In this document: positions 25,221 to 33,708 of the stretch, in pieces
How positions within the stretch are numbered: the first letter of the stretch is position 1
Layout of the letters: each line of letters opens with the position of its first letter
NCBI GenBank assembly: GCA_900547035.1
Contig: URFM01000011.1
Span: 1 to 64,000 of the forward strand
From: an uncultured Clostridium sp.
Lineage (GTDB): Bacteria > Bacillota > Clostridia > Lachnospirales > Lachnospiraceae
Length of the DNA stretch: 64,000 bases
Direction of reading: 5' to 3'
Position numbers and translations under genes: made by a program
Notes under the pieces: model-generated
Seen by the model: only the letters and a program-made list of their open reading frames with translations
Told to the model about the DNA's origin: nothing
The model's database searches: none

Positions 25221-26245
25221 TAACCTTCCTCCCCGATTTCAATATTTTGAAGCCAATGGCCTTCCCGGTCTAAAATGCGTATCGTCCGCCCTTTTAATGT
25301 CCCCTTCTCCAAAATTATATATCGTTCAAAACACCCCTCGTCCACCAGACGTCCCAGGTCCTTCTTCTCCTTTACGTCTTTAAAGGATGTCCCATGGGCA
25401 GTTGCGGCGATCGCGCAGCCACAGTTTCTGACATAATCCAAAGCTTTGGCATCTTCACTGCCGCCAATTTCATCCACCGCCACTACCTGGGGCGACATGC
25501 TGCGAACCAGCATCATCATCCCCTGCACTTTTGGGCAGCAATCCAGGATATCTGTTCTGGGGCCCAGGTCGTTCTGAGGGATCCCCTGATAACATGCCCC
25601 AAGCTCTGACCGCTCGTCTACCACCCCAACCGTCATTCCCGGAATGCCGGGGCCTCCCCATGAGATATGGCGTATAATATCCCTCAGCATTGTTGTCTTT
25701 CCCATTCTGGGCGGAGAAATCAAAAGAGTATTAAGAAAACGGCTTTCCCCCGTTTCCTTTTGATACAAGAACCCCATCAAATCATCCGCGCATCCGATGA
25801 TCTGATGAGCGATCCGCACATTTAAAAAAGAAATGAATTTCATCAGCCGAATCTCCTGATTTTGTACCACCGTTCTTCCCCCGAGACCGATTCTGTGTCC
25901 TCCCTGAATGGTAAAAAAGCCCTGGCGGATTTCTTCTTCCGCCGCGTACAGTGAATAACTGCTCATATACTCTACAATTTGTGAAAGCTGCTCAGGTGAA
26001 ATGATGCACAGCGCACGTTTTCCCTTCCCTTCCAACTCCAACGGCTCCATTTCTTCTGTTTTCAGCAGTTCTCCCCCTATACCAATGGCGTATTCCCTTC
26101 CTCCACATACCAGCAGCGCCGGTTTTCCCGCCCTCAGCCGGATTTCCTGCAACTGAGAAAATTTTGCCGGAACCTTCCCTAAGATCTGTCTCAGTTCTCT
26201 AGGAAATATTTTTAATATCTCTTCTTTTCGTTCCAATCTCCTCAC
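25220..26245 (-). CDS. spoIIIAA: Stage III sporulation protein AA, engulfment-channel ATPase
   Basis: A 341-residue AAA-type ATPase related to secretion ATPases. Walker A is SPPRMGKTTML (about 172-182), Walker B is the VVAVDEIGG region (about 248), and GVVDERSELGACYQGIPQNDLGPRTDIL is a SpoIIIAA hallmark. It powers or assembles the mother cell-forespore channel. First gene of the operon. The start is uncertain: GTG 26245 lies against AAAGGA, while TTG 26236 is better spaced from the same site. Confidence 0.95.
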   Translation of the reverse strand: MRRLERKEEILKIFPRELRQILGKVPAKFSQLQEIRLRAGKPALLVCGGREYAIGIGGELLKTEEMEPLELEGKGKRALCIISPEQLSQIVEYMSSYSLYAAEEEIRQGFFTIQGGHRIGLGGRTVVQNQEIRLMKFISFLNVRIAHQIIGCADDLMGFLYQKETGESRFLNTLLISPPRMGKTTMLRDIIRHISWGGPGIPGMTVGVVDERSELGACYQGIPQNDLGPRTDILDCCPKVQGMMMLVRSMSPQVVAVDEIGGSEDAKALDYVRNCGCAIAATAHGTSFKDVKEKKDLGRLVDEGCFERYIILEKGTLKGRTIRILDREGHWLQNIEIGEEG

Positions 26246-26296
26246 TCCTTTATCTCAATATATGAGAGGGGACAGGTTTTATGACTGAGCCGCCCA

Positions 26297-26340
26297 TAAA
26301 ATAAGGCTGCCCCAACGGAATCTCTTCCCGCGGGACAGCC
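26297..26340 (-). terminator. Terminator downstream of the ylmC-like gene
   Basis: On the minus strand GGCTGTCCC (26340-26332) pairs with GGGGCAGCC (26313-26305) with one wobble or mismatch, followed by TTATTTTAT. Confidence 0.75.
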
Positions 26341-26437
26341 CTGAACCCTATTTACATTTTAATCCAATCAGCTGTCAGTAAAAACCTACCCTCCTTCCAT
26401 TTATATAACGATCTTTCCCTTAATTTTCCTCTTTCAA

Positions 26438-26695
26438 TCAACCGATTTTTCCTGTTATTTCCTTTTCCTTCACGTCTACCAAAATAATATCCTCCCCCAC
26501 CTGACAAATATCACAAAATGGTATCACATACTCCTTTTCCCTTCCCAGAAATCCACAGATGCAGCCCGGTCCCGGCACAATCAACGCCAGCAGACAGCCG
26601 GTTTTCATGTCAAAATCCACATCCCCCGCAAATCCAAGACGTTTGCAGTCCTTTACATTAATAATCTCCTTCTGTTTCAGCTCGCTGATTCGCAT
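26438..26695 (-). CDS. YlmC/YmxH-family sporulation protein (PRC-barrel type)
   Basis: An 85-residue protein. MRISELKQKEIINVKDCKRLGFAGDVDFDMKTG is a close match to the YlmC/YmxH pattern; the family has a PRC-barrel-like fold and is conserved in spore formers. GREKEYVIPFCDICQVGEDIILVDV completes it. It lies upstream of the spoIIIA operon on the same strand, separated by a terminator, in keeping with a sporulation neighbourhood. Molecular role is unknown. Confidence 0.88.
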   Translation of the reverse strand: MRISELKQKEIINVKDCKRLGFAGDVDFDMKTGCLLALIVPGPGCICGFLGREKEYVIPFCDICQVGEDIILVDVKEKEITGKIG

Positions 26696-26719
26696 AGTTT
26701 GCCGCCATATTCCATTTTC

Positions 26720-27790
26720 TTACAGTATATGAGAATGCTCAGAAAATTTTCGTCCTTTCACTATTTTGTGGAGCCGGTCATCTGTCCCGAACTTCTTTTT
26801 TCTGGGATCTCCTTCTGCGCGATAGATCATGAGCGTTTTTAAATCAAATACGGAGCTCCAAACCGTTTGAAAATCCGGGTCATCATATTGACACATAAAT
26901 CCGTAATCGCCTCTTAGGAGCTGCTTTGTCGTTTCAATATAATCTTCCTGAATGTGGGGTGAAAAACCGTCTATTACCGTTTGGTATCGCCTGTCGGAAA
27001 AATAGTCGTCTCCATTTGCCCTATCAAAAGGCTTCATTTCATCGGAAGTAAAACTATTAACGGCGCATACAATTTTATCTTTACTAAAGTAAAGAGCCTT
27101 TCGTATTTTCTTCGCCTCAGGTGTGCATTCTATAACCGCCATTTCCCCGGTCTTATCCGCAACTAAAATGTTGCCGTTCGAAGCTATTGGCAACTCCATA
27201 AGCAGAGAAATGGCGGTTTTCGTTGTGTCCGCTTTTTCAAGCAAATATCTTACAATAAAGCAAGAATTAAAACCTGCCTGTATTTTGTCAAGGCTTGTCA
27301 TCACAAAAGTCATGGCAACCGCCAAACCGTGTTCATTTAAGCCTTCTTCCCCATTAATCAAGGAGGATGTCGTAAGATTAAATTTATTTCCGTTAAATGG
27401 AGCATATATTTCACTTTTGCTTCCATTTTTCAAATATGGCGGCAGATCATTATTTCTGCCATAAATTACTTGTCCCCCTTTGGTATAGGCAAATGCGGTA
27501 CAACCTCTAATTTCCACAGGTATATTTTTTTCCAGATTATACATGCAACAGCCCATACATAACATCCACGAAACAAAGGTGTTATAGTCCGCGCCTATGG
27601 TATCGCACACGCCTTTTATTTCCGCGCACACTTCGGGGAAAAAAGCTTTCAATATTTTTTCACTTTTTATTCCATGCTCAAGCTGAAATTGATCGAGGTG
27701 TAATGGAAAGGAAATATTGCATTTTTGAAAAATTTTTCCCCGATTGACCCCCATTTGATAATGACCGCCTTTTAACCGCAAGTGGTACAT
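26720..27790 (-). CDS. C45-family N-terminal-nucleophile hydrolase (acyltransferase/choloylglycine-hydrolase-like)
   Basis: A 356-residue protein of the C45 peptidase and acyl-CoA:6-aminopenicillanate acyltransferase group. The candidate nucleophile is Cys97 in EIRGCTAFAY, which would be exposed by self-cleavage. Later motifs YGRNNDLPPYL, TTSSLINGEEGLNEHGLAVAMTFV and VNSFTSDEMKPFDRANGDDY are typical of Ntn amidases acting on linear or cyclic amides. It starts 3 bp after the AraC-type regulator gene, so the two are cotranscribed. Substrate unknown; a deleted relative survives as a fragment at 49595. Confidence 0.82.
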   Translation of the reverse strand: MYHLRLKGGHYQMGVNRGKIFQKCNISFPLHLDQFQLEHGIKSEKILKAFFPEVCAEIKGVCDTIGADYNTFVSWMLCMGCCMYNLEKNIPVEIRGCTAFAYTKGGQVIYGRNNDLPPYLKNGSKSEIYAPFNGNKFNLTTSSLINGEEGLNEHGLAVAMTFVMTSLDKIQAGFNSCFIVRYLLEKADTTKTAISLLMELPIASNGNILVADKTGEMAVIECTPEAKKIRKALYFSKDKIVCAVNSFTSDEMKPFDRANGDDYFSDRRYQTVIDGFSPHIQEDYIETTKQLLRGDYGFMCQYDDPDFQTVWSSVFDLKTLMIYRAEGDPRKKKFGTDDRLHKIVKGRKFSEHSHIL

Positions 27791-27793
27791 GAG

Positions 27794-28654
27794 TTATTCT
27801 CCTTTTCTAATAGCAATCCACACTTCTGAATGTCCGCTGACAGGCGTTTCCTCACAAATAGGATACACTTCTATGTCCGGGAGTCCGGCATATTCATATC
27901 CTGAAAATGGCAGCCACTCCGTATAAAATCTTTTGAAAATGCTTTGTACCTTTTCTTTGAAATAGCCGTCATTTTCAAATACCACCCATACAGCCGCCGG
28001 TATTTCAAGTGCAAACATACCATCAGGAACCGGCGCATCTGTAGCCGCTGCGATGTAGTAAAAAAAGCTTTTGGGATTCTCATACACGCTTACGCCCAAT
28101 ATCCCCTGCGGGGACCGATTCGCTAACTTGCATATTTCAGAAAACAAATTGCCGCTTAAAACAGATTGCCAAAATTGAGGAATATTCTTCTGATTTTCTT
28201 CCATATCCGCAGACAGCGGAATACGAACCCCTACCATTCGCATTGAACCTTTTTCCGCAATATGATATGACATAGCATTTCCTCCTGTCACTTTGACCGC
28301 AAACCGGATTGCAGGGTAAGCATTTAATGTGCTGCCTATATTTCGGGCGGCAGACGGCGTGATGTTGTGAACGCTTTGAAATGCCCGATTAAACGAAGTC
28401 GGAGAAGTATATCCATACTTCAAGGCAATATTAATCACTTTCTCGTCTGTTCTTTGTAATTCAAATGCCGCTTGCGTCATTCTTCTTCGCCGGATATATT
28501 CTGATAAGGAAATCCCCGACACATACGAAAAGATCCGCTGAAAATAAACGGAAGAACAACAAGCTATCCTGGCGGCTTCATCGTAAGATATATCATTGTC
28601 CAGATTGCTTTCTATGTAATCTATAGCCGCGTTTAGCCTTTTTAACCATTCCAT
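27794..28654 (-). CDS. AraC-family regulator with GyrI-like effector domain
   Basis: A 286-residue protein. The N-terminal AraC double helix-turn-helix (about 1-108) shows YIESNLDNDISYDEAARIACCSSVYFQRIFSYVSGISLSEYIRRRRMTQAAFEL and KYGYTSPTSFNRAFQSVHNITPSAAR. The C-terminal half (about 125-286) is a GyrI/SOUL-like small-molecule-binding domain, ending EVYPICEETPVSGHSEVWIAIRKG. I use ATG 28654 with AAAGGAGG 7 nt upstream. It precedes the C45 hydrolase and likely senses its substrate or a toxic compound. Confidence 0.88.
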   Translation of the reverse strand: MEWLKRLNAAIDYIESNLDNDISYDEAARIACCSSVYFQRIFSYVSGISLSEYIRRRRMTQAAFELQRTDEKVINIALKYGYTSPTSFNRAFQSVHNITPSAARNIGSTLNAYPAIRFAVKVTGGNAMSYHIAEKGSMRMVGVRIPLSADMEENQKNIPQFWQSVLSGNLFSEICKLANRSPQGILGVSVYENPKSFFYYIAAATDAPVPDGMFALEIPAAVWVVFENDGYFKEKVQSIFKRFYTEWLPFSGYEYAGLPDIEVYPICEETPVSGHSEVWIAIRKGE

Positions 28655-28781
28655 CCATTTGCCTCCTTTATTGAAGCATACACGCAAAAAAAGGAATTTT
28701 CCTCGCTTTTCATGTCCATTTTTGTAAACTTATTTTTCCCTGCGCTGGCAGCCGTTCCGAATGTCCTGAAAGGTTTCGTAT

Positions 28782-28824
28782 ATAAAAAAATATGTCGCAA
28801 ACCTTTTGGGTAAGCAACATATTT
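28782..28824 (-). terminator. Terminator of the DUF975 gene
   Basis: On the minus strand GAAATATGTTGC pairs with GCGACATATTT and is followed by a run of seven T residues. It lies about 45 bp after the stop at 28868. Confidence 0.8.
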
Positions 28825-28867
28825 CTTTTCCTTTTGTTTGAAAATTTCTCACAGCATCTTTGCACAC

Positions 28868-29668
28868 TCAGAGAATCGGAGTGCCGCTCAGCTTCTCACT
28901 CTTTAAATCTTCATAAAAATGGTAAAAGGCGCAACGCACATACGGCAGAATCCAGAACATACCGATTCCATAGGAAATGCCTCCTAATATATACCAGCCA
29001 ATAAAGCTGCAGCACAAACAAAACAGTCTGAATCTGCGTTTCTTAGTTAATATCAGGCTTTGCTTCATACACTGGACAGCCCCCAGATGGGGCTGGTCAA
29101 CCAGGATATAAGGCGCAAGCCCGAAAAGCAAAAATATCAGAAGGATTCCCGCCATATACCACAGATAGGCCCCCACAACCGCCCCGGCTTCAAGCAGTGT
29201 AAAATCGTCTGCTGAGCTGCTGACAAATACAGCAATCACGTAAGGAACGGCAAAAAAGAGCGTCATCAGCAAATTGAACAGACCAATTACAATCAAACGC
29301 CAGGCCAGGCCTCCCGTGAACCCGGAAAACAGGTCAGTCATGGAAACCTTTCTGCCATGCACCGCATGGTGCGCCTGTTGAATCAGCCCGCCCTCCAAAA
29401 GCCAGAAAAGCGCGCCGGCCGCCACAACCAGCAGCGTGATTACAAGGGCAAAAAGGGTCAATATAATCACGGCAGCTCCGTAGCCTGAGGAAGCCAGCGC
29501 CACGGTCTGTATTCCCAAAAGCACCAGCCCCACGAACAACACAAACATCAGGACAATACCCACAAGAGAATCCACCATCGATCTCATAAAGCCTGTGGCC
29601 GCCATTGTGCCCATCTGACGTCCCATAGAAATCCTGGCCAGACGGCGATATTCTGAAGCACGCTTCAT
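28868..29668 (-). CDS. DUF975-family polytopic membrane protein
   Basis: A 266-residue integral membrane protein with about six spans. The N-terminal MKRASEYRRLARISMGRQMG and the later FLLFGLAPYILVDQPHLGAVQCMKQSLILTKKRRFRLFCL are family hallmarks. Length is normal. I use ATG 29668 with GGGAGGTGA upstream. It lies 7 bp downstream of the DUF4190 gene, which is also a membrane protein with a cytoplasmic tail, so they may form one complex. Function unknown. Confidence 0.85.
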   Translation of the reverse strand: MKRASEYRRLARISMGRQMGTMAATGFMRSMVDSLVGIVLMFVLFVGLVLLGIQTVALASSGYGAAVIILTLFALVITLLVVAAGALFWLLEGGLIQQAHHAVHGRKVSMTDLFSGFTGGLAWRLIVIGLFNLLMTLFFAVPYVIAVFVSSSADDFTLLEAGAVVGAYLWYMAGILLIFLLFGLAPYILVDQPHLGAVQCMKQSLILTKKRRFRLFCLCCSFIGWYILGGISYGIGMFWILPYVRCAFYHFYEDLKSEKLSGTPIL

Positions 29669-29675
29669 GGCAGAA

Positions 29676-30320
29676 TCACCTCCCGCCAATCCGTGTTGCG
29701 ACATCTGTGGTTACGTCCACCAATCCGGCTGCGTTCATTACCAGCAGCAAAATAATGGAAATTACATTCAGCGCAATTCCGACGCAGGAAAGAATCAATC
29801 CAACTTTTGCCTGAGTATTCATCGGCTCATCCTGCCTGGATAATAAAGCAAAAATAATACCCAAGGCTCCCAGGGCGATTCCCACATAACCACAACAACA
29901 GCAGACCAGGGAAAGAATTCCCATCACCAGGGAAGCAATGGACATACCGTTCCCCGTTTTTTTCGGAGGGGAAGCCGTATCCCTGGTATCCCCATAGCCG
30001 CCCTGCCAGGGCCCCTGGGCGTTTTCTGCCGGGGACTGCGGAGACTGAAACGATTCCATACGGGGCGTCTCCGGCTGAACGGACTCCATTCTGGGCGTCT
30101 CCGGCTGAACAGACTCCATTCTGGGTGCCTCCGGCTGAACAGACTCCATTTCGGGTGCCTCCGGCTGCTTCTCCTCAGCTACAGGAAGCCGCTCGCCTTC
30201 CGCTGCTCTCTCTTCCGCTTGAACGCTCGCTTCTTCTATACTGCTATCTGAAACTGTACGGTCTAAAACAGATTCATCCATCTCAGATTCCGGACTCAGG
30301 CCTTTTTTCTCTTCTTCCAT
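29676..30320 (-). CDS. DUF4190-type membrane protein with PETPRMESVQ repeats
   Basis: A 214-residue protein. The first 120 residues are acidic and disordered, with about four tandem copies of a ten-residue unit P-E-(A/T)-P-R-M-E-S-V-Q (about 63-105). Two spans follow (SIASLVMGILSLVCCCCGYVGIALGALGIIFALLS and KVGLILSCVGIALNVISIILLLVM), the DUF4190 arrangement with its cysteine-rich first helix. The start at 30320 (MEEEKKG) has AAAGGAG upstream. The repeat number likely varies between strains. Function unknown. Confidence 0.82.
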   Translation of the reverse strand: MEEEKKGLSPESEMDESVLDRTVSDSSIEEASVQAEERAAEGERLPVAEEKQPEAPEMESVQPEAPRMESVQPETPRMESVQPETPRMESFQSPQSPAENAQGPWQGGYGDTRDTASPPKKTGNGMSIASLVMGILSLVCCCCGYVGIALGALGIIFALLSRQDEPMNTQAKVGLILSCVGIALNVISIILLLVMNAAGLVDVTTDVATRIGGR

Positions 30321-30368
30321 CCAGTATTCTCCTTTCGCCATCCTGTTGTTTTCCGTCGCACTTTAAAG

Positions 30369-30526
30369 TATGCCCTTCGGGCGGAAGCGCTCCGCGCTTT
30401 AAAGTATACCCTCCGGGTATACCGTAATTTATGCCCTTCGGGCGGAAGCGCTCCGCGCTTTAAAGTATACCCTACGGGTATACCGTAATTCATGCCCTTC
30501 GGGCGGAAGCGCTCCGCGCTTTAAAG
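30369..30526. repeat. Tandem 61-bp three-hairpin repeat, about 2.6 copies
   Basis: Two full 61-bp units (30405-30465 and 30466-30526) and a partial one (30369-30404), almost identical. Each unit carries TACCC-tcc/tac-GGGTA, GCCC-ttc-GGGC and AGCGC-tcc-GCGCT hairpins and ends CTTTAAAG. A single diverged copy lies at 14653-14716. The array fills the gap upstream of the DUF4190 gene. Confidence 0.92.
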
Positions 30527-30577
30527 TATATCACAGGATGCTGGAAAACACAATCTGCCAAATGATCTCGCCGGATA

Positions 30578-32257
30578 TTACAGTTCCATTCCGCACTGGG
30601 TACAGTTTTTCGGAACTGCCGCCATCGCCCGTCTGTCAGTCTCTGCCATCTCATACAGCCGGTACCCTCCGGCCAAGTTGAAAGTCTCCGCTCCATGCTG
30701 GGCCAGAATCCGCTGAGCCAGATAGCCCCGCAGTCCAATTTGGCAGGTAATATAAATCTTTTTGGTCAAATCCAGCTCTTCCAGACGTTCCCGCAGACTG
30801 TCCAGGGGAATATTCTTAAATCCTGGTATCGCGCCATTTGCATACTCCGCCTCTGTCCGCACATCCACTTTTTGGGCGTCCTCCGGGATCTTCTCCAGAT
30901 CTTCCAGATAGAACGGCTTCATCAGCCCCTCCATCATATTCTCAATCACATATCCCGCCATATTCACCGGATCCTTTGCGGATGAGAAAGGCGGAGCGTA
31001 GGCCAGCTCCATCTCCTGCAGATCTTTTCCGGTCAGCTTAAAACGAACTGCGTTTGCAAGGTCATCAATGCGCTTGTCCACTCCCTGGCCCCCTACGATC
31101 TGGGCTCCTAAAATCACACCGGTATCCGGGTCAAAGAGAGTTTTTACCGTCATCATATCGCCACCGGGATAGTAGCCCGCATGACAAGCCGAGGTAGTAA
31201 TCGCTTTCCTAAAGGGACGTCCTTTTGCTGAAAGCGACTCCTCCTTTTCACCGGTTACGGCAACTGTCATATCAAAGAACTTCATAATAGAAGTGCCCTG
31301 GCTTCCTTTATATATACTGTGCCTTCCGCTCAGATTATCCGCCACAATTCTTCCCTGTTTGTTGGCAGGTCCTGCCAGCGGAATCAGCGTTTGTTCCCCA
31401 CTGACAAAATTGCGGACCGACGTTCCGTCTCCAAGTGCATATACGTCTTCTGCGGAAGTTTCCATATATTCATTCACCAGAATCTCTCCTCTGGTCCCCA
31501 ATTCAACTCCGCTGTCCTTCAAAAATCCGGTATCAGGCCTTACACCGATAGAAAGAATCACCATATCTGCCGGAACTTTTCTTCCATCCGCCAAAATGAC
31601 TCCCTCCCGGTCCATAGATGTCGCCGTCTGGCCAAGATAAAGCCCCAGCCCTTTTGCCCGGATATAATTGTGGACTCCGTGAGCCATATCCATGTCAATC
31701 GGAGGCATAACATGAGAAGCTCCCTCTACAATCGTTACCTTCAATCCACGATGGGCCAGATTTTCCGCCATCTCCATTCCGATAAACCCGGCTCCTATCA
31801 CCACGCAGGATTGGGGCCGATGCTCCTGTATAAAATGATAGATTTTATAAGTATCCGGAATATTCCGCAAGGTAAAAACATGATTTTCCTCCATGCCTGC
31901 TATTTTAGGGCAGACAGGAGCCGCTCCCGGTGAAAGAACCAGTTTATCATAATGCTCCTCGTAGATCTCTCCGCTCCGGTTTACAGTGACAATTTTTCTC
32001 TTTGTGTCTACTGAAACCGCTTCATTTCCCGTACGTACGTCCACCCGGAAGCGGCTGCGGAATCCTTCCGGTGTCTGCACCTGCAAAGCTCCCTTATCCT
32101 GGATCACGCCTCCTATATAATAGGGAAGTCCGCAGTTGGCATAAGAAATGTAATCCCCTCTTTCCAACATGATGATTTCTGCGTTTTCATCCAATCTGCG
32201 CAGGCGCGCCGCCGTTCCTCCGCCCCCCGCTACACCGCCTACAATTATAACCTTCAT
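30578..32257 (-). CDS. CoA-disulfide reductase-like FAD oxidoreductase with C-terminal rhodanese domain
   Basis: A 559-residue flavoprotein. The FAD-binding start is VIIVGGVAGGGGTAARLRR; the redox Cys lies in SYANCGLPYYIGG (about 43); the NAD(P)H site is VVIGAGFIGMEMAENL (about 151-166); EDVYALGDG marks the second FAD motif. The C-terminal rhodanese-like domain (about 455-545) has KKIYITCQIGLRGYLAQ with a candidate persulfide Cys, then a CTQCGMEL tail. Such fusions reduce CoA disulfide, CoA persulfide or polysulfide. The decayed group II intron lies just upstream of its ribosome-binding site. GAGAGGAG precedes the ATG. Confidence 0.88.
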   Translation of the reverse strand: MKVIIVGGVAGGGGTAARLRRLDENAEIIMLERGDYISYANCGLPYYIGGVIQDKGALQVQTPEGFRSRFRVDVRTGNEAVSVDTKRKIVTVNRSGEIYEEHYDKLVLSPGAAPVCPKIAGMEENHVFTLRNIPDTYKIYHFIQEHRPQSCVVIGAGFIGMEMAENLAHRGLKVTIVEGASHVMPPIDMDMAHGVHNYIRAKGLGLYLGQTATSMDREGVILADGRKVPADMVILSIGVRPDTGFLKDSGVELGTRGEILVNEYMETSAEDVYALGDGTSVRNFVSGEQTLIPLAGPANKQGRIVADNLSGRHSIYKGSQGTSIMKFFDMTVAVTGEKEESLSAKGRPFRKAITTSACHAGYYPGGDMMTVKTLFDPDTGVILGAQIVGGQGVDKRIDDLANAVRFKLTGKDLQEMELAYAPPFSSAKDPVNMAGYVIENMMEGLMKPFYLEDLEKIPEDAQKVDVRTEAEYANGAIPGFKNIPLDSLRERLEELDLTKKIYITCQIGLRGYLAQRILAQHGAETFNLAGGYRLYEMAETDRRAMAAVPKNCTQCGMEL

Positions 32258-32279
32258 CGTAACTGCTCCTCTCTTTTAA

Positions 32280-33621
32280 ATCGAGTAGGAGGCGGTGATT
32301 AGCCGCCGTCCTCTCACACCACCGTGCGTACCGTTCGGTACACGGCGGTTTCAATAGTTGACATGCAGTGACTGATAGGCTGCGGCTATGTCATAAAAGC
32401 CCCAGTTTATCAGTCTTTCTTTACTTAATGCCCAGTTGACCGCCTTGTTTCCGGCATTGAACCAGTATCCTTTGCGGTCGTAGGCTATTGTTGCCGCATA
32501 ATGGCTGTTCACTCCCAGTCCGATTAGTTTTCTCTTCCTTGTTCTGGGCAGTTTCCATTATTTCCAGATACACATCCGTATCCGCCGGTACAGCCATCAC
32601 AGGTTCAGCAGTATCGTATGGTTCATCGTGTCAAAGTATTTCGATAGGTCCAGGACCACCGCCCTCGTATATCCCTGTCCGATATACTCTTTTATCTTTA
32701 AAATGGCGTCTTTGGCTCCCCGGCCCGGACGATAACCAAAGCTGTCCTCCGAGAACAGAGGTTCATAGATTGGTATCAGCTGCTGGGCCATTGCCTGTTG
32801 GATGATACGGTCAATGACGGTAGGGATACCAAGCTTTCTTATCCCTCCGTCCGGCTTCGGAATCTCCACCCGCCTGACCGGTGAAGGGGTATATTTTCCC
32901 TTCCGGATTCTCTCTACCAGTCCGTGGTTGTTCTCCCTCAGCCATGGCAGTGCCTCTTCGATGGTCATCCCATCGACTCCAGGCGCTCCCTTGTTTGCCT
33001 TCACTCTCTTGTAAGCCCTGTTCAGGTTGTCCTTATCCAGTATCCTGCCTAAGAGGTCCGGCTCCGCACTGTCCCTTTCCTTCCATATCCGGTTGAATGA
33101 GCGGTGCGCTCTCACATTCCCTTTGCGTTCCGCGCTATCTCTTTGCGAGCAGCTTTCTCTGTTTTCCGTACCCATCTGCTCATTCCTCCTTTCCCAGTCG
33201 TACTAAAGACTCCTATTGATTCAGCCCTTCACTGAAAAAAACTCAGCTACTACGGCCTCTGCTGACTTCTGTATGTTCAGCGTTACCTCACGATAACGGT
33301 TACCCCTTTCGGAGCGTTCCATACAGACCTCCCTGGGTACCACACGTTTCTTTTCCTCCATCCATCTGCCGCATTTACTGCACATGATTCCGTGTAGTTA
33401 TCGGGCTTCATCTTGAGTAGCAGACTTACCCTCATGCACAGCCTTCTATACGATTTCTGTTCGTCAGACCAGAGGTTTGCCCGTGGGTTCGTAGGTTCCC
33501 CACATCCGGCTTCCTTCAGATTTGCAGTCACCTGCAACACCCTTGCCTTTGGCTGTATCCTTCCCACTACCGGGCGGATTCGGGACTTGCACCCGTTAGA
33601 AACGTGCGCCGCCAGGCGCAC
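32280..33621 (-). mobile_element. Decayed group II intron, class C-like, inserted after the metQ terminator
   Basis: The 5' end is GTGCGCC (33621-33615), the group II boundary. A domain V-like hairpin lies at 32318-32349 (ACCGCCGTG...GCACGGTGGT), followed by a domain VI-like segment ending ...CCTACTCGA near 32280. The element starts 6 nt beyond the T-run of the metQ terminator, the insertion habit of class C introns. The encoded protein is deleted and has stops, so mobility is lost. The 1342 bp is short for an ORF-bearing intron. Confidence 0.85.
32351..33175 (-). pseudogene. Group II intron reverse transcriptase/maturase, internally deleted
   Basis: The first 192 codons encode the reverse-transcriptase start: NKGAPGVDGMTIEEALPW, RRVEIPKPDGGIRKLGIPTVIDRIIQQA, FSEDSFGYRPGRGAKDAI and AVVLDLSKYFDTMNHTILLNL. 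A TGA follows at 32597, and the same frame resumes as WLYRRIRMCIWK, a TAA, then WKLPRTRKRKLIGLGVNSHYA, with a maturase-like tail ending SLHVNY. The YADD catalytic region and thumb are missing, so about 200 or more codons were deleted. GGAGG precedes ATG 33175. Confidence 0.88.
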
Positions 33622-33627
33622 TACTGC

Positions 33628-33672
33628 AAAAAAACGTCGTCCCCGAAGTTTTTCAATCTTCGGGGAGCGACG
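33628..33672 (-). terminator. Terminator of the metNIQ operon
   Basis: On the minus strand CGTCGCTCCCCGAAG pairs with CTTCGGGGACGACG (one mismatch) and is followed by seven T residues. The group II intron begins 6 nt later. Confidence 0.93.
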
Positions 33673-33708
33673 ATTTTCCCATTTCTTTCTATGTTCTATT
33701 CCCGTTTT

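Noticed and set aside
30369..30526. Possible CRISPR array
   Set aside because: Repeats are contiguous 61-bp tandem units without unique spacers, and no cas gene is nearby.
30296..30738. Two frames over the 61-bp repeat array encoding YFKARSASARR-like repeats
   Set aside because: They are translations of the hairpin repeats and lack starts with ribosome-binding sites.
33283..33621. 112-codon open frame on the minus strand
   Set aside because: It lies in the 5' structured RNA of the group II intron (starts at GTGCGCC) and does not resemble a protein family.
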